A stretch of 27,972 nucleotides of DNA from Pseudomonadota bacterium (GCA_023445495.1 JAEXLC010000175.1:1-27972); one strand, 5' to 3'. Numbered from the stretch's first letter, positions 7,579-16,057 are shown. Program-made: numbers and translations. Notes: a model not told the origin generated them from the sequence alone.

Positions 7579-9861
7579 TCAGTCCTCGGCCAGGTCCGGG
7601 TGCAGCACGCGCAGCACCGGGATCACCGAGGCATAGTCATCGGTCCAGGGCTGGAATTCCGGCCAGCTCCTGAGCGGCCGCCAGCCCCCGCCCCGCGCCA
7701 CCAGCCGCTGCAGCACCGCGGGATCGTGGCTGAGCGCGATCCATTCCGAAGCCGATTCGGCCCTCGGCTCGACCTGATCCACCTTGGTGCCCCCGCCCGG
7801 CAGCGGCGTGGCGACGAAATGCGGGGCAGGTTCATAGGACAGGCGAATCGCCTTCCAGCCGCCGTCGCGGGCCGCCGCCGAGACGACCGGTGCCAGCGCC
7901 ATGAAGCGGTTCGAGATATGGACCAGCAGCAGCCCGTTCGGCGCCAGCACCCGGCCATAGGTGGCGAAGGCCTGGCGGGTGAGCAGGTGCATCGGCACCG
8001 TGTCCGACGAAAAGGCATCGAGCGCGAGCAGATCAAGGCTGGAGGTCTGCGATTCGGTCAGGCGCACACGGGCGTCGCCGATCGAGATCCGGGTCTGCGG
8101 CGCGCATTGGCGCAGGAAGGTGAACTTCCCCGAATCGCGGGCGAGCCCGACGATCGCCGGATCGATCTCGAAGAAGCGCCACGCCTGGCCCGGCCTGGCA
8201 TAGCAGGCCAGCGTACCGGTCCCGAGACCAACCACGCCGACACGCGCCGCAGGCCCGTAAAGCTCGGGTAGTGCCTGCATCGCCTGCCCCACGCCGGAAC
8301 CGGGGACATAATAGGTGGTGGGCTGGGTCGACTGGGGACCCTTGAGCTGGATGCCGTGCAGTGTCGTGCCGTGCGCCAGCTGGTTCTCGTTCCGGTATTC
8401 GGTGACGGTGTAGACGCCGAAATAGCTGCGGGTGCGTGCGTCGGTGAGCGAGAGCTGGATCGAGCGATAGCCGCCGAACAGGATCAACCCGCCGGCCAGT
8501 GCCGCCAGATAGGCCGGGCGCCGCCCGACCGCGACCAGCCCGAGCACGGCGACCAGCACAAAGGCGATCTGCTCATGCATCTCGCCGAGCAGCTGGCCGG
8601 GATTGGCGATACCGATCCAGACCAGCAAAGCCACCAGCGCACCGACGAGGATCGTCTTGCCGCTGGCGCCGTGCCGCCAGAAATCGCGGATCACCGGCAG
8701 CAGGAAGATCTGCGGGCTGAGGATGCCGGCCGCGAACACCAGCAGCGGATATTCATAGGTCCAGTCGAACAGGATCGGCGCCAGCAGTCCGGCGAACACG
8801 CCGCCCAGCACGCCTCCGAACGACATTGCGAGGTAGAAGCCGGTCAGCCGGTCCGGCGCCGGGCGCAGCGCATACATGCGGGCATGCAGCGTCACCGAGA
8901 CCGTGAACAGCAGCAGCAGGCCGATCAGCGCGTTGAGATAGGCAAGTTGCTGGTGCCCAGCGATCAGGGTGGCGCCGAACATCAGGATGATGACCGGCGC
9001 GAACCGGGTGAGGATGTCGGGCAGCACCGCATTGTCGCGGAACGCAACCGAGAAGCTGAGCAGATAAAGGCCGAGCGGCAGTACCCACAGCATCGGCACC
9101 GCGACGATATCCGTGGTGAGGAAGGTGGTGGTGGCCAGCATCAGCCCTGACGGGACGAAGGCCAGGATGATCCAGTGCAGTACCCGGCTACGCGGTGGCG
9201 CGGGCGTGTGATGCGCGACATGCGGCTCGCCTTCGGCCTGGCGCGGCAGGCGCGCGGCGCAGGCGGCGACCAGTGCGAGCACCAGGACATAGCCGACGGT
9301 CCACAGCCAGCTCTGCCCTTTGAGCGCGAGCGCCGGCTCGACGATCAGCGGATAGGCGATCAACCCACCGAAGCTGCCGATATTGGAGGCGGCATAGAGC
9401 GCATAGGGATCGCGGCCGTGGCTGGCGAGGCTGTACCAGCGCTGGAGCAAGGGTGCCTGGGCCGAGATCGCGAAGAAGAGCGGGCCGATCGAAGCGATGA
9501 GCAGCCAGGGCACCCAGATGGCGGGCTCCGCATCGCCGGGCAGCTCCATCGCGCTGACGCCGATCGGCAGCCAGAGCGCGGCGGCGATCAGCACGCCGAT
9601 ATGGATGGTCGCCTGCATGCGCGGCGGCACGCGGCCGAGCCAATGGGCATAAGCATAGCCGCCGAGCAGCAGCGCCTGATAGACCAGCATCGCGCTGTTC
9701 CACACCGCCGGCGCGCCGCCGAGCCGTGGCAGCGCCATGCGCGCGACCATCGGCTGGACGAGGAAGAGCAGGAAGGATCCGGTGAGGATCGCCGCCACGA
9801 ACAGCCAGCGCGTGGCGCGCGTTCCCGCCTGCGGCGTCACGTCTTCGATGCTGCCCTCCAT
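7579..9861 (-). CDS. Fused membrane transporter-like / spermidine-synthase-like protein
   Basis: This 760-residue protein joins an N-terminal polytopic membrane domain (about residues 18-465, roughly a dozen hydrophobic segments) to a C-terminal Rossmann methyltransferase-type domain of the spermidine synthase family (about 480-745). The nucleotide-binding loop is at 541-549 (VGVVGLGTG). The acidic residue that would hold the adenosyl ribose is E565 (FFEIDP), and the loop matching the aminopropyltransferase active site reads LDAFSSDTVPMHLL near D615-D620. These fusions are widespread in proteobacteria and usually annotated as fused MFS/spermidine synthase; their substrate is unknown and polyamine synthesis has generally not been shown. 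No speD (S-adenosylmethionine decarboxylase) is nearby. The - strand ATG at 9861 opens the frame just before the first membrane segment. Confidence 0.85.
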   Translation of the reverse strand: MEGSIEDVTPQAGTRATRWLFVAAILTGSFLLFLVQPMVARMALPRLGGAPAVWNSAMLVYQALLLGGYAYAHWLGRVPPRMQATIHIGVLIAAALWLPIGVSAMELPGDAEPAIWVPWLLIASIGPLFFAISAQAPLLQRWYSLASHGRDPYALYAASNIGSFGGLIAYPLIVEPALALKGQSWLWTVGYVLVLALVAACAARLPRQAEGEPHVAHHTPAPPRSRVLHWIILAFVPSGLMLATTTFLTTDIVAVPMLWVLPLGLYLLSFSVAFRDNAVLPDILTRFAPVIILMFGATLIAGHQQLAYLNALIGLLLLFTVSVTLHARMYALRPAPDRLTGFYLAMSFGGVLGGVFAGLLAPILFDWTYEYPLLVFAAGILSPQIFLLPVIRDFWRHGASGKTILVGALVALLVWIGIANPGQLLGEMHEQIAFVLVAVLGLVAVGRRPAYLAALAGGLILFGGYRSIQLSLTDARTRSYFGVYTVTEYRNENQLAHGTTLHGIQLKGPQSTQPTTYYVPGSGVGQAMQALPELYGPAARVGVVGLGTGTLACYARPGQAWRFFEIDPAIVGLARDSGKFTFLRQCAPQTRISIGDARVRLTESQTSSLDLLALDAFSSDTVPMHLLTRQAFATYGRVLAPNGLLLVHISNRFMALAPVVSAAARDGGWKAIRLSYEPAPHFVATPLPGGGTKVDQVEPRAESASEWIALSHDPAVLQRLVARGGGWRPLRSWPEFQPWTDDYASVIPVLRVLHPDLAED

Positions 9862-10073
9862 TTTCTCAGCGCCCCGTGACCGTCTGCGCCGATTCGGCTT
9901 GCCGGACCATGAACCCGGGCCGGGAATATGCGCGCTGTCGCGCCCGGGGCGCCGGGCGAGCCCGGTCTGAAAGCAGCGGAATGGACGAGGAATGGTACGG
10001 CGCGATCATGCCGGGAAGGCAAGCAGAGGACGCGCTGCTAGTAAAGGGTGCCTGCGCTTGCTCGCGCCCTGCC

Positions 10074-10604
10074 CTATTGTATCCGAGCGCCGTTGGGGAA
10101 CAGGGGCGTGTTCCCGATATGGCTGTCGCCCTCCCGGAAATACTGGGTCGAGATCCGGAGAAGGCTGGCGCGGTTGATCTCGGGATCGCTCAAGCCGGGT
10201 ATGTAGAGCTGGGCGATCCTGGGCGCGGTCCGTGAGCCACTGGGGGCGAGCAATTCCTTGTTGGAGACGCGCTGATCGGCGCCAAGCCCCTGATAGGCAA
10301 GCAGCGGCGAACGAACGAGCGCGCGAACCAGTACGCGCATTCCGCTCCACTGATGCGCCACCGCAGTAAGCACCCTGGCGGCGTGCGGCACGGCGAGCCG
10401 ATGCTCGGCGGCCCAGAAGCGGATTTTGGCAAATTCTCCTTCTTCCAGCCACCAGTGGCCGCGCAGCGCTTCTTCTTCTCTCTCCGAAAATCGATAGAGT
10501 ATTCTGGGGGATGAGAGTTCTTTCCGGACCGGAGACAGAATTCCCGCCTGCGCCTTTATTCGACTGGCGAAGTTGAATTGGGACGCGTTCTGGAATTCCA
10601 CCAT
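10074..10604 (-). CDS. Hypothetical protein, unknown function
   Basis: This 176-residue soluble protein has no signal peptide or membrane segment. The middle (about 40-100) is rich in charged and aromatic residues (REEEALRGHWWLEEGEFAK) and looks helical; the C-terminal third is Gly/Pro/Asn-rich and probably irregular. The ATG at 10604 is preceded by GGGGTGATG, a usable Shine-Dalgarno. Its first 100 nt or so (about 10480-10604) are visibly more AT-rich than the neighbours, hinting at different ancestry or a young gene. It stands alone on the - strand, with about 210 nt to the transporter/spermidine-synthase-like gene downstream and about 50 nt from the last GNAT gene upstream. I do not recognise it. 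It could be a lineage-restricted protein, and there is some chance it is not coding. Confidence 0.5.
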   Translation of the reverse strand: MVEFQNASQFNFASRIKAQAGILSPVRKELSSPRILYRFSEREEEALRGHWWLEEGEFAKIRFWAAEHRLAVPHAARVLTAVAHQWSGMRVLVRALVRSPLLAYQGLGADQRVSNKELLAPSGSRTAPRIAQLYIPGLSDPEINRASLLRISTQYFREGDSHIGNTPLFPNGARIQ

Positions 10605-10655
10605 GTCATCACCCCGCTTTTCGTGACGACATGCTAGCCCAAGTCCGGAGCGGGC

Positions 10656-11189
10656 TCAAATTTCAGGTCGCGCGATCCGATAGGTGATGTGCGGATTGAG
10701 CCAGTCGGGTGCGTTGGGGTGGATGAAATCCTCGTCCTCCGCGCGGCGCATGCCCAGGCGCTCCATCAGGCCCCAGCTGCGCGTGTTGCCGAGCACGGTC
10801 ATCGCCGCGACCTCGGGCGTGTCGAGATTCGCCCAGGCCCAGTCGAGGCTGGCCTGCGCGGCTTCGCGGGCATAGCCCTTGCCCCAATAAGCGGGAGCGA
10901 AGCGCCAGCCGATCTCGACCTGACCGAACAGGGGTGTGCCCTCAGGCCCCGGCTTGAGCCCGCAAAAGCCGAGGAAAGCGCCATCTTCCCGGCGCTCGAC
11001 CGCCCAGAAGCTGTAGCCATGCGCGTCGAGAAGGGCGTTCTGGCGAGCCATGGCCGCATCCGCGTCCTCCGAGCTGAGCGGGGGGCCAAGGAACTCCATC
11101 ACTTCGGGATTCCGACCCATCGCGTGCCAGGCAGGGCGATCGCTCTCCTGCCAGCGGCGGAGGATCAGGCGTTCGGTCTCGATCATCAT
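10656..11189 (-). CDS. GNAT acetyltransferase (RimJ/RimL-like), third of three in tandem
   Basis: This 177-residue GNAT-fold enzyme begins MIETERLILRRW after an extra initiator Met (the start is ATGATG). The acetyl-CoA pyrophosphate-binding loop is at YWGKGYAREAA, and the following N..S motif appears as GNTRSWGLMERLGM. By family it transfers an acetyl group to the amino group of a protein N-terminus, antibiotic or small molecule; the substrate cannot be told. It follows the previous GNAT gene after 6 nt, with GAGGA as a ribosome-binding site. It is the last gene of the MATE-hemB-GNAT-GNAT-GNAT operon and the most diverged of the three paralogues, lacking the ARFGHC segment that the other two share. 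Confidence 0.88.
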   Translation of the reverse strand: MMIETERLILRRWQESDRPAWHAMGRNPEVMEFLGPPLSSEDADAAMARQNALLDAHGYSFWAVERREDGAFLGFCGLKPGPEGTPLFGQVEIGWRFAPAYWGKGYAREAAQASLDWAWANLDTPEVAAMTVLGNTRSWGLMERLGMRRAEDEDFIHPNAPDWLNPHITYRIARPEI

Positions 11190-11195
11190 GCGTCC

Positions 11196-11747
11196 TCAGT
11201 CAGTCGTTCCCGGTCGCGCCAGGATATAGACGATCTGCGCGCCGGCGGGATCACCGGGCGGATAGCCCTGGTGGTGGAAATCGAGATCGGGCCGGCGAGT
11301 CATGCCCAGCCTTTTCATCAGGCCCCAGCTGGCTTCGTTCTCGATCGTGGTCCAGGCACCGATCGCGGGCGCGGCGAGATGGGCCCAGCCCCAGGCGATG
11401 CTCGCCTCGATCGCCTCGCGGGCATAGCCCCTGCCCCAATGCGGCTCGGCGATCCGCCAGCCGATCTCGGGCATGCCGGCCACCTGCGCGCCGGGTGGGT
11501 AATCCGAAGCGATGCGGATGCCGCAACTACCGATCAGTTGGCCGGTGTCGCGCAATTCGGTCGCCCAGTAGCAATGGCCGAAGCGGGCATGATCGTTCAG
11601 CCGGCGCTCGAACATCGCGTCGATCTTCTCCGGCGGCTGGATCCCGCCGAGGTACCGCATCATCGGCTCGGTATTGACCATCGCATCGAAGGCCGGGCGG
11701 TCCTCGGGCCGCCAGGGGCGCAGGCGGAGCCGTTCGGTCTCGATCAT
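11196..11747 (-). CDS. GNAT acetyltransferase (RimJ/RimL-like), second of three in tandem
   Basis: This 183-residue protein begins MIETERLRLRPWRPED, with acetyl-CoA loop HWGRGYAREAI and motif NEASWGLMKRLGM. It shares long blocks with the upstream paralogue, including ARFGHC-WA-E-RDTG, G-CG-RI and a C-terminal DLDFHH/DLDFRH then GDP-GA segment, so the two arose by duplication. The ATG overlaps the TGA of the preceding GNAT gene by 4 bases (ATGA), implying translational coupling. It is cytoplasmic, with no signal or membrane segment. The acceptor is unknown; ribosomal-protein acetylation by similarity to RimJ/RimL is only one option. Confidence 0.9.
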   Translation of the reverse strand: MIETERLRLRPWRPEDRPAFDAMVNTEPMMRYLGGIQPPEKIDAMFERRLNDHARFGHCYWATELRDTGQLIGSCGIRIASDYPPGAQVAGMPEIGWRIAEPHWGRGYAREAIEASIAWGWAHLAAPAIGAWTTIENEASWGLMKRLGMTRRPDLDFHHQGYPPGDPAGAQIVYILARPGTTD

Positions 11748-12280
11748 GCCGGGCGGTCGATCGCGTAGACGATCATCGCGCCGAAGGGATCGCCCTCGGC
11801 ATAGTCGGGATGTCGGAAATCGAGATCGGTGCGGCGGCGCATGCCGAGCCGCTCCATCAGGCCCCAGCTGCGGCTGTTCCCGATCACCGTCCAGGCGGCG
11901 ATGCGCGGGCGATCGGTATGGGCCCAGCCCCAGGCGATGCTAGCCTCGGCCGCTTCGCGGGCAACGCCCTGCCCCCAGAATTTCTCGCCGATCCGCCAGC
12001 CGATCTCGAGCTCCTCGGGAACCGGTGTATTCGGATGGCCGCCGATGCGGACGCCGCAGACCCCGGCCATCTCGCCCGTATCGCGGATCTCGACCGCCCA
12101 CATGCAATGGCCGAAGCGTGCCTGCTGGTCAATCATCCGGTCGATGATCGCGTCATGCTTCGCCTGGGGCACCGGGCCGCCGAAATGCGCCATCATCGCC
12201 GGGGTATTGGCGAGGGCGTGGAACACCGGCTTGTCGGCCTCGACCCAGGGGCGGAGGCGCAGGCGCGCGGTCTCGATCAC
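11744..12280 (-). CDS. GNAT acetyltransferase (RimJ/RimL-like), first of three in tandem
   Basis: This 178-residue GNAT protein begins MIETARLRLRPWVEAD, with acetyl-CoA loop FWGQGVAREAA and motif GNSRSWGLMERLGM. It starts at a GTG whose last two bases and following A form the hemB stop (GTGA), so its translation is coupled to hemB. The GTG is preferred because it gives the same MIET-RL opening as both paralogues. By sequence it is closer to the second gene than to the third. Its place after hemB does not by itself indicate a role in haem metabolism. Confidence 0.9.
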   Translation of the reverse strand: MIETARLRLRPWVEADKPVFHALANTPAMMAHFGGPVPQAKHDAIIDRMIDQQARFGHCMWAVEIRDTGEMAGVCGVRIGGHPNTPVPEELEIGWRIGEKFWGQGVAREAAEASIAWGWAHTDRPRIAAWTVIGNSRSWGLMERLGMRRRTDLDFRHPDYAEGDPFGAMIVYAIDRPA

Positions 12281-13263
12281 CGGGCGAGCAGCTTCGCCGC
12301 CAGCGGGGCATGATAGGTCAGCACGCCCGAGCAGCCGGCACGGCGGAAGGCCATCAGCGTCTCCAGCACCAGCGCCTCGCGCTCGCCCGCCCCGGCTGCC
12401 GCTGCGGCCTCGATCATCGCGTATTCGCCGCTCACCTGATAGGCGAAGACCGGCACTTGGAACTCGCTCTTCACCCGCAGGATGATGTCGAGATAGGGCA
12501 GGCCCGGCTTAACCATCACGCTGTCTGCACCCTCGGCAATGTCGAGCGCGACTTCGCGGAGCGCTTCCTCGGCATTGGCCGGGTCCATCTGATAGGTCTT
12601 CTTGTCGCCCTTCAGCAGGCCGCGCGAGCCGACCGCGTCGCGGAACGGGCCGTAGAATGCCGAGGCATATTTCGCGGCATAGGCCATGATCTGGACGTTG
12701 ACGTGCCCGTTTGCTTCCAGCGCCGCGCGGATCGCGCCGACCCGGCCGTCCATCATGTCCGACGGCGCGACGATGTCGGCACCGGCCTCCGCCTGGACCA
12801 GCGCTTGGTCGACCAGCACCGCGCTGGTCTCGTCGTTAAGGACATAGCCATTGGCATCGACGATGCCGTCATGGCCGTGCGCGGTATAGGGGTCGAGCGC
12901 GACGTCGGTGAGCACGCCGATATCGGGCACCGCGTCCTTGATCGTCTTGATCGCGCGGCACATCAGATTGTCGGGATTGAGCGCCTCGCGCCCGTCATCG
13001 GTGCGCAGTTCGCGCGGCGTGTTCGGGAACAGCGCCAGGCAGGGAATGCCCAGGTCGCGCGCTTCGCGGGCACGGTCCGCGATGCCGTTCAGCCCCCAGC
13101 GCGACACGCCGGGCAGCGAGGCGATCGGCTCTTCCCCTTCCCCTTCGGTGACGAAGAGCGGCCAGATCAGGTTGGCCGGGGTGAGCACGGTTTCCGCGTG
13201 CATCCGGCGGCTCCATTCGGAGGCGCGGGTGCGGCGGAGGCGAAGCGCGGGATACTGACTCAT
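12277..13263 (-). CDS. hemB: Delta-aminolevulinic acid dehydratase (porphobilinogen synthase)
   Basis: HemB condenses two 5-aminolevulinate molecules into porphobilinogen, the first pyrrole of haem and related tetrapyrroles. The 328-residue length is standard. The two Schiff-base lysines are at K198 (YAAKYASAFYGPF) and K252 (VMVKPGLPYLD). The metal-site segment reads DVALDPYTAHGHDG (D120, D124, D132), the aspartate-rich variant that does not use the catalytic Cys-bound zinc and typically depends on magnesium or potassium. The gene follows the MATE gene by 18 nt and overlaps the first GNAT gene, so it is the second gene of a five-gene operon. The enzyme is cytoplasmic and octameric in the family. 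Confidence 0.97.
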   Translation of the reverse strand: MSQYPALRLRRTRASEWSRRMHAETVLTPANLIWPLFVTEGEGEEPIASLPGVSRWGLNGIADRAREARDLGIPCLALFPNTPRELRTDDGREALNPDNLMCRAIKTIKDAVPDIGVLTDVALDPYTAHGHDGIVDANGYVLNDETSAVLVDQALVQAEAGADIVAPSDMMDGRVGAIRAALEANGHVNVQIMAYAAKYASAFYGPFRDAVGSRGLLKGDKKTYQMDPANAEEALREVALDIAEGADSVMVKPGLPYLDIILRVKSEFQVPVFAYQVSGEYAMIEAAAAAGAGEREALVLETLMAFRRAGCSGVLTYHAPLAAKLLAR

Positions 13264-13281
13264 GGGCTAGCCTGTGCGCCC

Positions 13282-14730
13282 TCAGCAATTGGGTTGCAAG
13301 CGCCCGGCGGGTTCGGTGGTCGCCAGCGTCTCTTCCTCGACCTTCTCGGGCTCGGGCGGCACCTCCAGCACCTGCGAACGCCAGCGGCCATAGCGATAAT
13401 AGAGAGCGGCGAAGAGCAGCGAGAAGGCCGATCCGATCGGGAAGGACAGCCATAGCGCGTCGGTGCCGAACCAGCGCTGGCCGAAGAACGCGAAGCCGAA
13501 GCGGATCGGGAACAGGGTAAAGGCCAGGATGACCAGCGGCGGCACGGTGGCGCCATTGGCGCGCACGGTGGAGAACAGCACCATGGTCGCGCCGAACATC
13601 AGGAAGGTCCAGCTGGCGAGCAGCTGGATATGGCGGGCGATCGGGATGGCCGGGCTTTCCGAGCCGACGAACAGCGCCATCACCGGGCGATCGAACAGGA
13701 TGATCGCGACGATCACGATCAGCGTGACGATGGTGTTGAAGACCAGCCCAGAGCGGGTGATCGCACCGACCCGGTCCCACTTCCCCGCCCCGATATTCTG
13801 TGCCGCCATGCCCGATACGGCGACGCCGATCGCCATCGCCGGCATCTGGATATAGGTCCAGAGCTGCTGCGACACGCCGTACGCCGCCGCGGTATCGACC
13901 CCGAGCCGGTTGACCAGCCCGACCATGGTGAGGCCGGCGGTCGACATCACCAGCATCTGCGCGCCCATCGGCAGGCCCTTGGCGACGATGGTGCGGACCA
14001 GCGCGCCTTCGGGGATCAGGTAGCGCAGTTCGGGCCCGCGCAACCGCACCGGCAGGTCGCGCCAATAGACATAGGCGAGCAGGCCGAGGCTGGAGACCAC
14101 GCCCGCGATCAGCGTGGCGGTGGCCGAACCGGCGATGCCCATGCGCGGGAACGGGCCGATCCCGTCGATCAGCAGCGGGTTGAGCCCGGCATCGATGATG
14201 ACGCTCAGCACCATGAACCACAGCGGGGTGATCGAGTCGCCGGTGCCGCGCAGGCTCATTTGGATCAGCACGCCGAGCATCGAGAATGGCAGGCCTAGGA
14301 AGATCACCCGCAGATAGGCGAGCGCCATCTGCTGCGCCTCGCCCGGCGTGGCGAGCAGGCGCAGGATCTGCGGCGCGAAAAGCCAGCCGATGATCGCGAT
14401 CAGGCAGGCACCGCCCATCACCAGCCCGATTGCGGAACCGAAGGCGCGACGCGCGGCCTCGACGTCGCGGCGGCCCATCGACTGGCCGATCAGGATCGTC
14501 GCGGCCATGCCGAAGCCGAACACCGCCGAGAACATCAGGAACATGATGATGTTGGCATTGGCCGTCGCGGCCAGCGCCTGCTCGCCGAGGAAGCGGCCGA
14601 CCCAGATCGTGTTGATCGAGCCGTTCAAGGACTGGAGGATGTTCGAGCCGAGCGTCGGCAGCGCGAACAGCAGCAGGGTGCGGCCGATCGGGCCCTGGGT
14701 CAGGTCGTGTCTGGGAGGAGGGCCGGCCAT
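13282..14730 (-). CDS. MATE family efflux transporter
   Basis: This 482-residue inner-membrane protein has the length and about 12 hydrophobic segments of the multidrug and toxic compound extrusion family, arranged as two similar halves. The first helix block carries LFALPTLGSNILQSLNGSINTI and the second starts near AKGLPMGAQMLVM, each resembling the opening of a MATE half. These pumps export drugs or metabolites in exchange for Na+ or H+. The C-terminal tail (about 450-482) is charged and cytoplasmic. It is the first gene of the operon that continues into hemB; export of a tetrapyrrole-related compound is conceivable but not shown. The ATG at 14730 lies about 70 nt after the stop of the upstream gene. 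Confidence 0.93.
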   Translation of the reverse strand: MAGPPPRHDLTQGPIGRTLLLFALPTLGSNILQSLNGSINTIWVGRFLGEQALAATANANIIMFLMFSAVFGFGMAATILIGQSMGRRDVEAARRAFGSAIGLVMGGACLIAIIGWLFAPQILRLLATPGEAQQMALAYLRVIFLGLPFSMLGVLIQMSLRGTGDSITPLWFMVLSVIIDAGLNPLLIDGIGPFPRMGIAGSATATLIAGVVSSLGLLAYVYWRDLPVRLRGPELRYLIPEGALVRTIVAKGLPMGAQMLVMSTAGLTMVGLVNRLGVDTAAAYGVSQQLWTYIQMPAMAIGVAVSGMAAQNIGAGKWDRVGAITRSGLVFNTIVTLIVIVAIILFDRPVMALFVGSESPAIPIARHIQLLASWTFLMFGATMVLFSTVRANGATVPPLVILAFTLFPIRFGFAFFGQRWFGTDALWLSFPIGSAFSLLFAALYYRYGRWRSQVLEVPPEPEKVEEETLATTEPAGRLQPNC

Positions 14731-14801
14731 GATGCTCGCTTCGGTTGGGCGGGAAGAGAAACGCCCCGCCTGCCCTTCACCAGCATTGGCCGGCGTTCAG
14801 G

Positions 14802-15842
14802 TCAAGCTACCCGAGTGCGCCGGCGGCGCATGGCCCACAGGCCGATCGCGCCCAATGCGAACAGGCCGACCGCTTCGCCCGGGATCGGGCTCGGGCCGCC
14901 GCCGCCGGGGGTGCCGGTGCTGGGCGGGTTGTAGGTGCCGGTATAGGTGCCGAGGTGGAACTCACCATTCTGGGTCAGGCTGCCGAACACCGCCGAACCC
15001 TGGATATAGTTGCCCGTGGTCGCCGCCGCAGTGGGCGCAAGGACCGAGCCGCCCCAGGCGGTGCTGGCGTCGAGCTTGGTCGCGTCCGGGAAGTTCCAGA
15101 TGACATGCTCGCCCAGCCCGTTGGTGCCGCCGAGGAAATTGTCGTTCAGGTTGACGGTCGCGCCGCTGACATTGACGATCGCGGTGTCGGCGCCGTTCAG
15201 GTTGAACTGGATCTCGCCGATCTTGTCGAGATCGGCCGCGCTGATGTTGAACACCGCGACGCCATCGGCGTTCGGCACGGCGTTGAAGGTGCCGCGATTG
15301 CCAGCGATGGTCAGGTTGCTGTTGGCGTCGAGCCCGCCCAGCGTCTTCGACAGGTCGGTCAAGCTGCTGGTGAGCAGGCTACCCTGCTGCTTGAGGTTGA
15401 CCGAGAAGCTGGGATCGCTTGCCGCCAGGCCCGACTGGACCGTGTTCTGGTTGACGTTGGTGTTCGAGATCGTGCCGCCGACCTTCACCGTCTGCGCCGC
15501 GCCGTTCAGGTTGAAGCCGCTGTTGACGTTGCCGCCGATCACCGCGCCCGAGCCGTTGTTGAGGTTCTTGGTCGAGCCGTTGACGTCGCCGACCACGGTG
15601 AGGCCGGGGATCCCAAGCGCATTCGGCTTGGGATTGGCGATCTGGTAGTTGGACGAATTGCCGTTGAGGTTGCCGCCGACAAAGGTGCGCCCCTCGACTT
15701 CCGACGACGACGTCAGGTCGCCGAGCACCACCAGGTTCCAGGTCCGCAGCGCATCGAGCCCGGCGACGGACTGGGCGGAAGCGGGCGCAGCGGCGAACAG
15801 CGCCACGGCTGCCACACCGGCGGACATCAGGGAACGGTGCAT
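14802..15842 (-). CDS. Secreted choice-of-anchor A family protein with PEP-CTERM-like tail
   Basis: This 346-residue exported protein has a signal peptide (residues 1-23, cleavage after APASA). The body from LDALRTWNLVVLGDL onward matches the choice-of-anchor A domain: a repetitive beta-rich fold with many Asn, Gly, Ser and Thr and recurring GG-N/GDVNG turns that suggest a beta-solenoid. The C-terminus has a Pro/Gly-rich linker, PIPGEA, a hydrophobic helix (VGLFALGAIGLWAM) and an Arg cluster. That is the tripartite layout of PEP-CTERM sorting signals processed by exosortase, in the form common in sphingomonads. The protein is probably surface-bound or released into the exopolysaccharide matrix. 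No exosortase gene is in the window. The gene is monocistronic or weakly linked to the downstream MATE gene. Confidence 0.88.
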   Translation of the reverse strand: MHRSLMSAGVAAVALFAAAPASAQSVAGLDALRTWNLVVLGDLTSSSEVEGRTFVGGNLNGNSSNYQIANPKPNALGIPGLTVVGDVNGSTKNLNNGSGAVIGGNVNSGFNLNGAAQTVKVGGTISNTNVNQNTVQSGLAASDPSFSVNLKQQGSLLTSSLTDLSKTLGGLDANSNLTIAGNRGTFNAVPNADGVAVFNISAADLDKIGEIQFNLNGADTAIVNVSGATVNLNDNFLGGTNGLGEHVIWNFPDATKLDASTAWGGSVLAPTAAATTGNYIQGSAVFGSLTQNGEFHLGTYTGTYNPPSTGTPGGGGPSPIPGEAVGLFALGAIGLWAMRRRRTRVA

Positions 15843-15866
15843 GAAGAACTCCGAGGGGTTACGACT

Positions 15867-15920
15867 CGAAGTTGGTTAAAGACGCTGCACCGCGGTAGGG
15901 AAATTGCGAAGCTTGGTTAA
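15867..15920 (-). promoter_or_regulatory. Duplicated TTGGTTAA motif upstream of the choice-of-anchor A gene
   Basis: CGAAGTTGGTTAA at 15867-15879 recurs as CGAAGCTTGGTTAA at 15907-15920, in the same orientation about 40 nt apart, 25-78 nt upstream of the start codon. Two spaced copies in the presumed promoter suggest binding sites for one regulator, read as TTAACCAA on the coding strand. No protein can be named. Confidence 0.3.
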
Positions 15921-15966
15921 CGGCGTCCCGTATCGGGAGCAGCAACGAAACGAGACCGTCAAATCC

Positions 15967-16048
15967 GTCATCCCGGCGAAAGCCGGGATCTCATGCGACC
16001 GTGAGCGAAACGCCTGCGGCACGAGATCCCGGCTTTCGCCGGGATGAC
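15967..16048. repeat. REP-like inverted hairpin pair, family A
   Basis: The 26-nt unit at 15967-15992 and its exact reverse complement at 16023-16048 flank a 30-nt spacer. Each unit is itself a hairpin (TCCCGGC-GAAA-GCCGGGA). The pair ends 9 nt after the lpdA stop codon, where it could also stabilise or end the mRNA. The right arm is identical to bases 41-66 of the window. Confidence 0.93.
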
Positions 16049-16057
16049 GCTTCAATC

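Noticed and set aside
8356..9879. + strand frames opposite the transporter/spermidine-synthase gene.
   Set aside because: Gln/Asp/Arg-rich translations typical of antisense frames; the - strand shows clear membrane segments and a nucleotide-binding loop.
9876..10235. + strand 119-codon frame over the transporter upstream region and the hypothetical gene.
   Set aside because: Cys/Arg/Gly-rich composition, no ribosome-binding site, and overlap with the better-supported - strand frame at 10074-10604.
14731..14801. Terminator between the choice-of-anchor A gene and the MATE gene.
   Set aside because: Only partial AACGCC/GGGCGTT pairing with a long loop and a weak TCTC tail; not strong enough to list.
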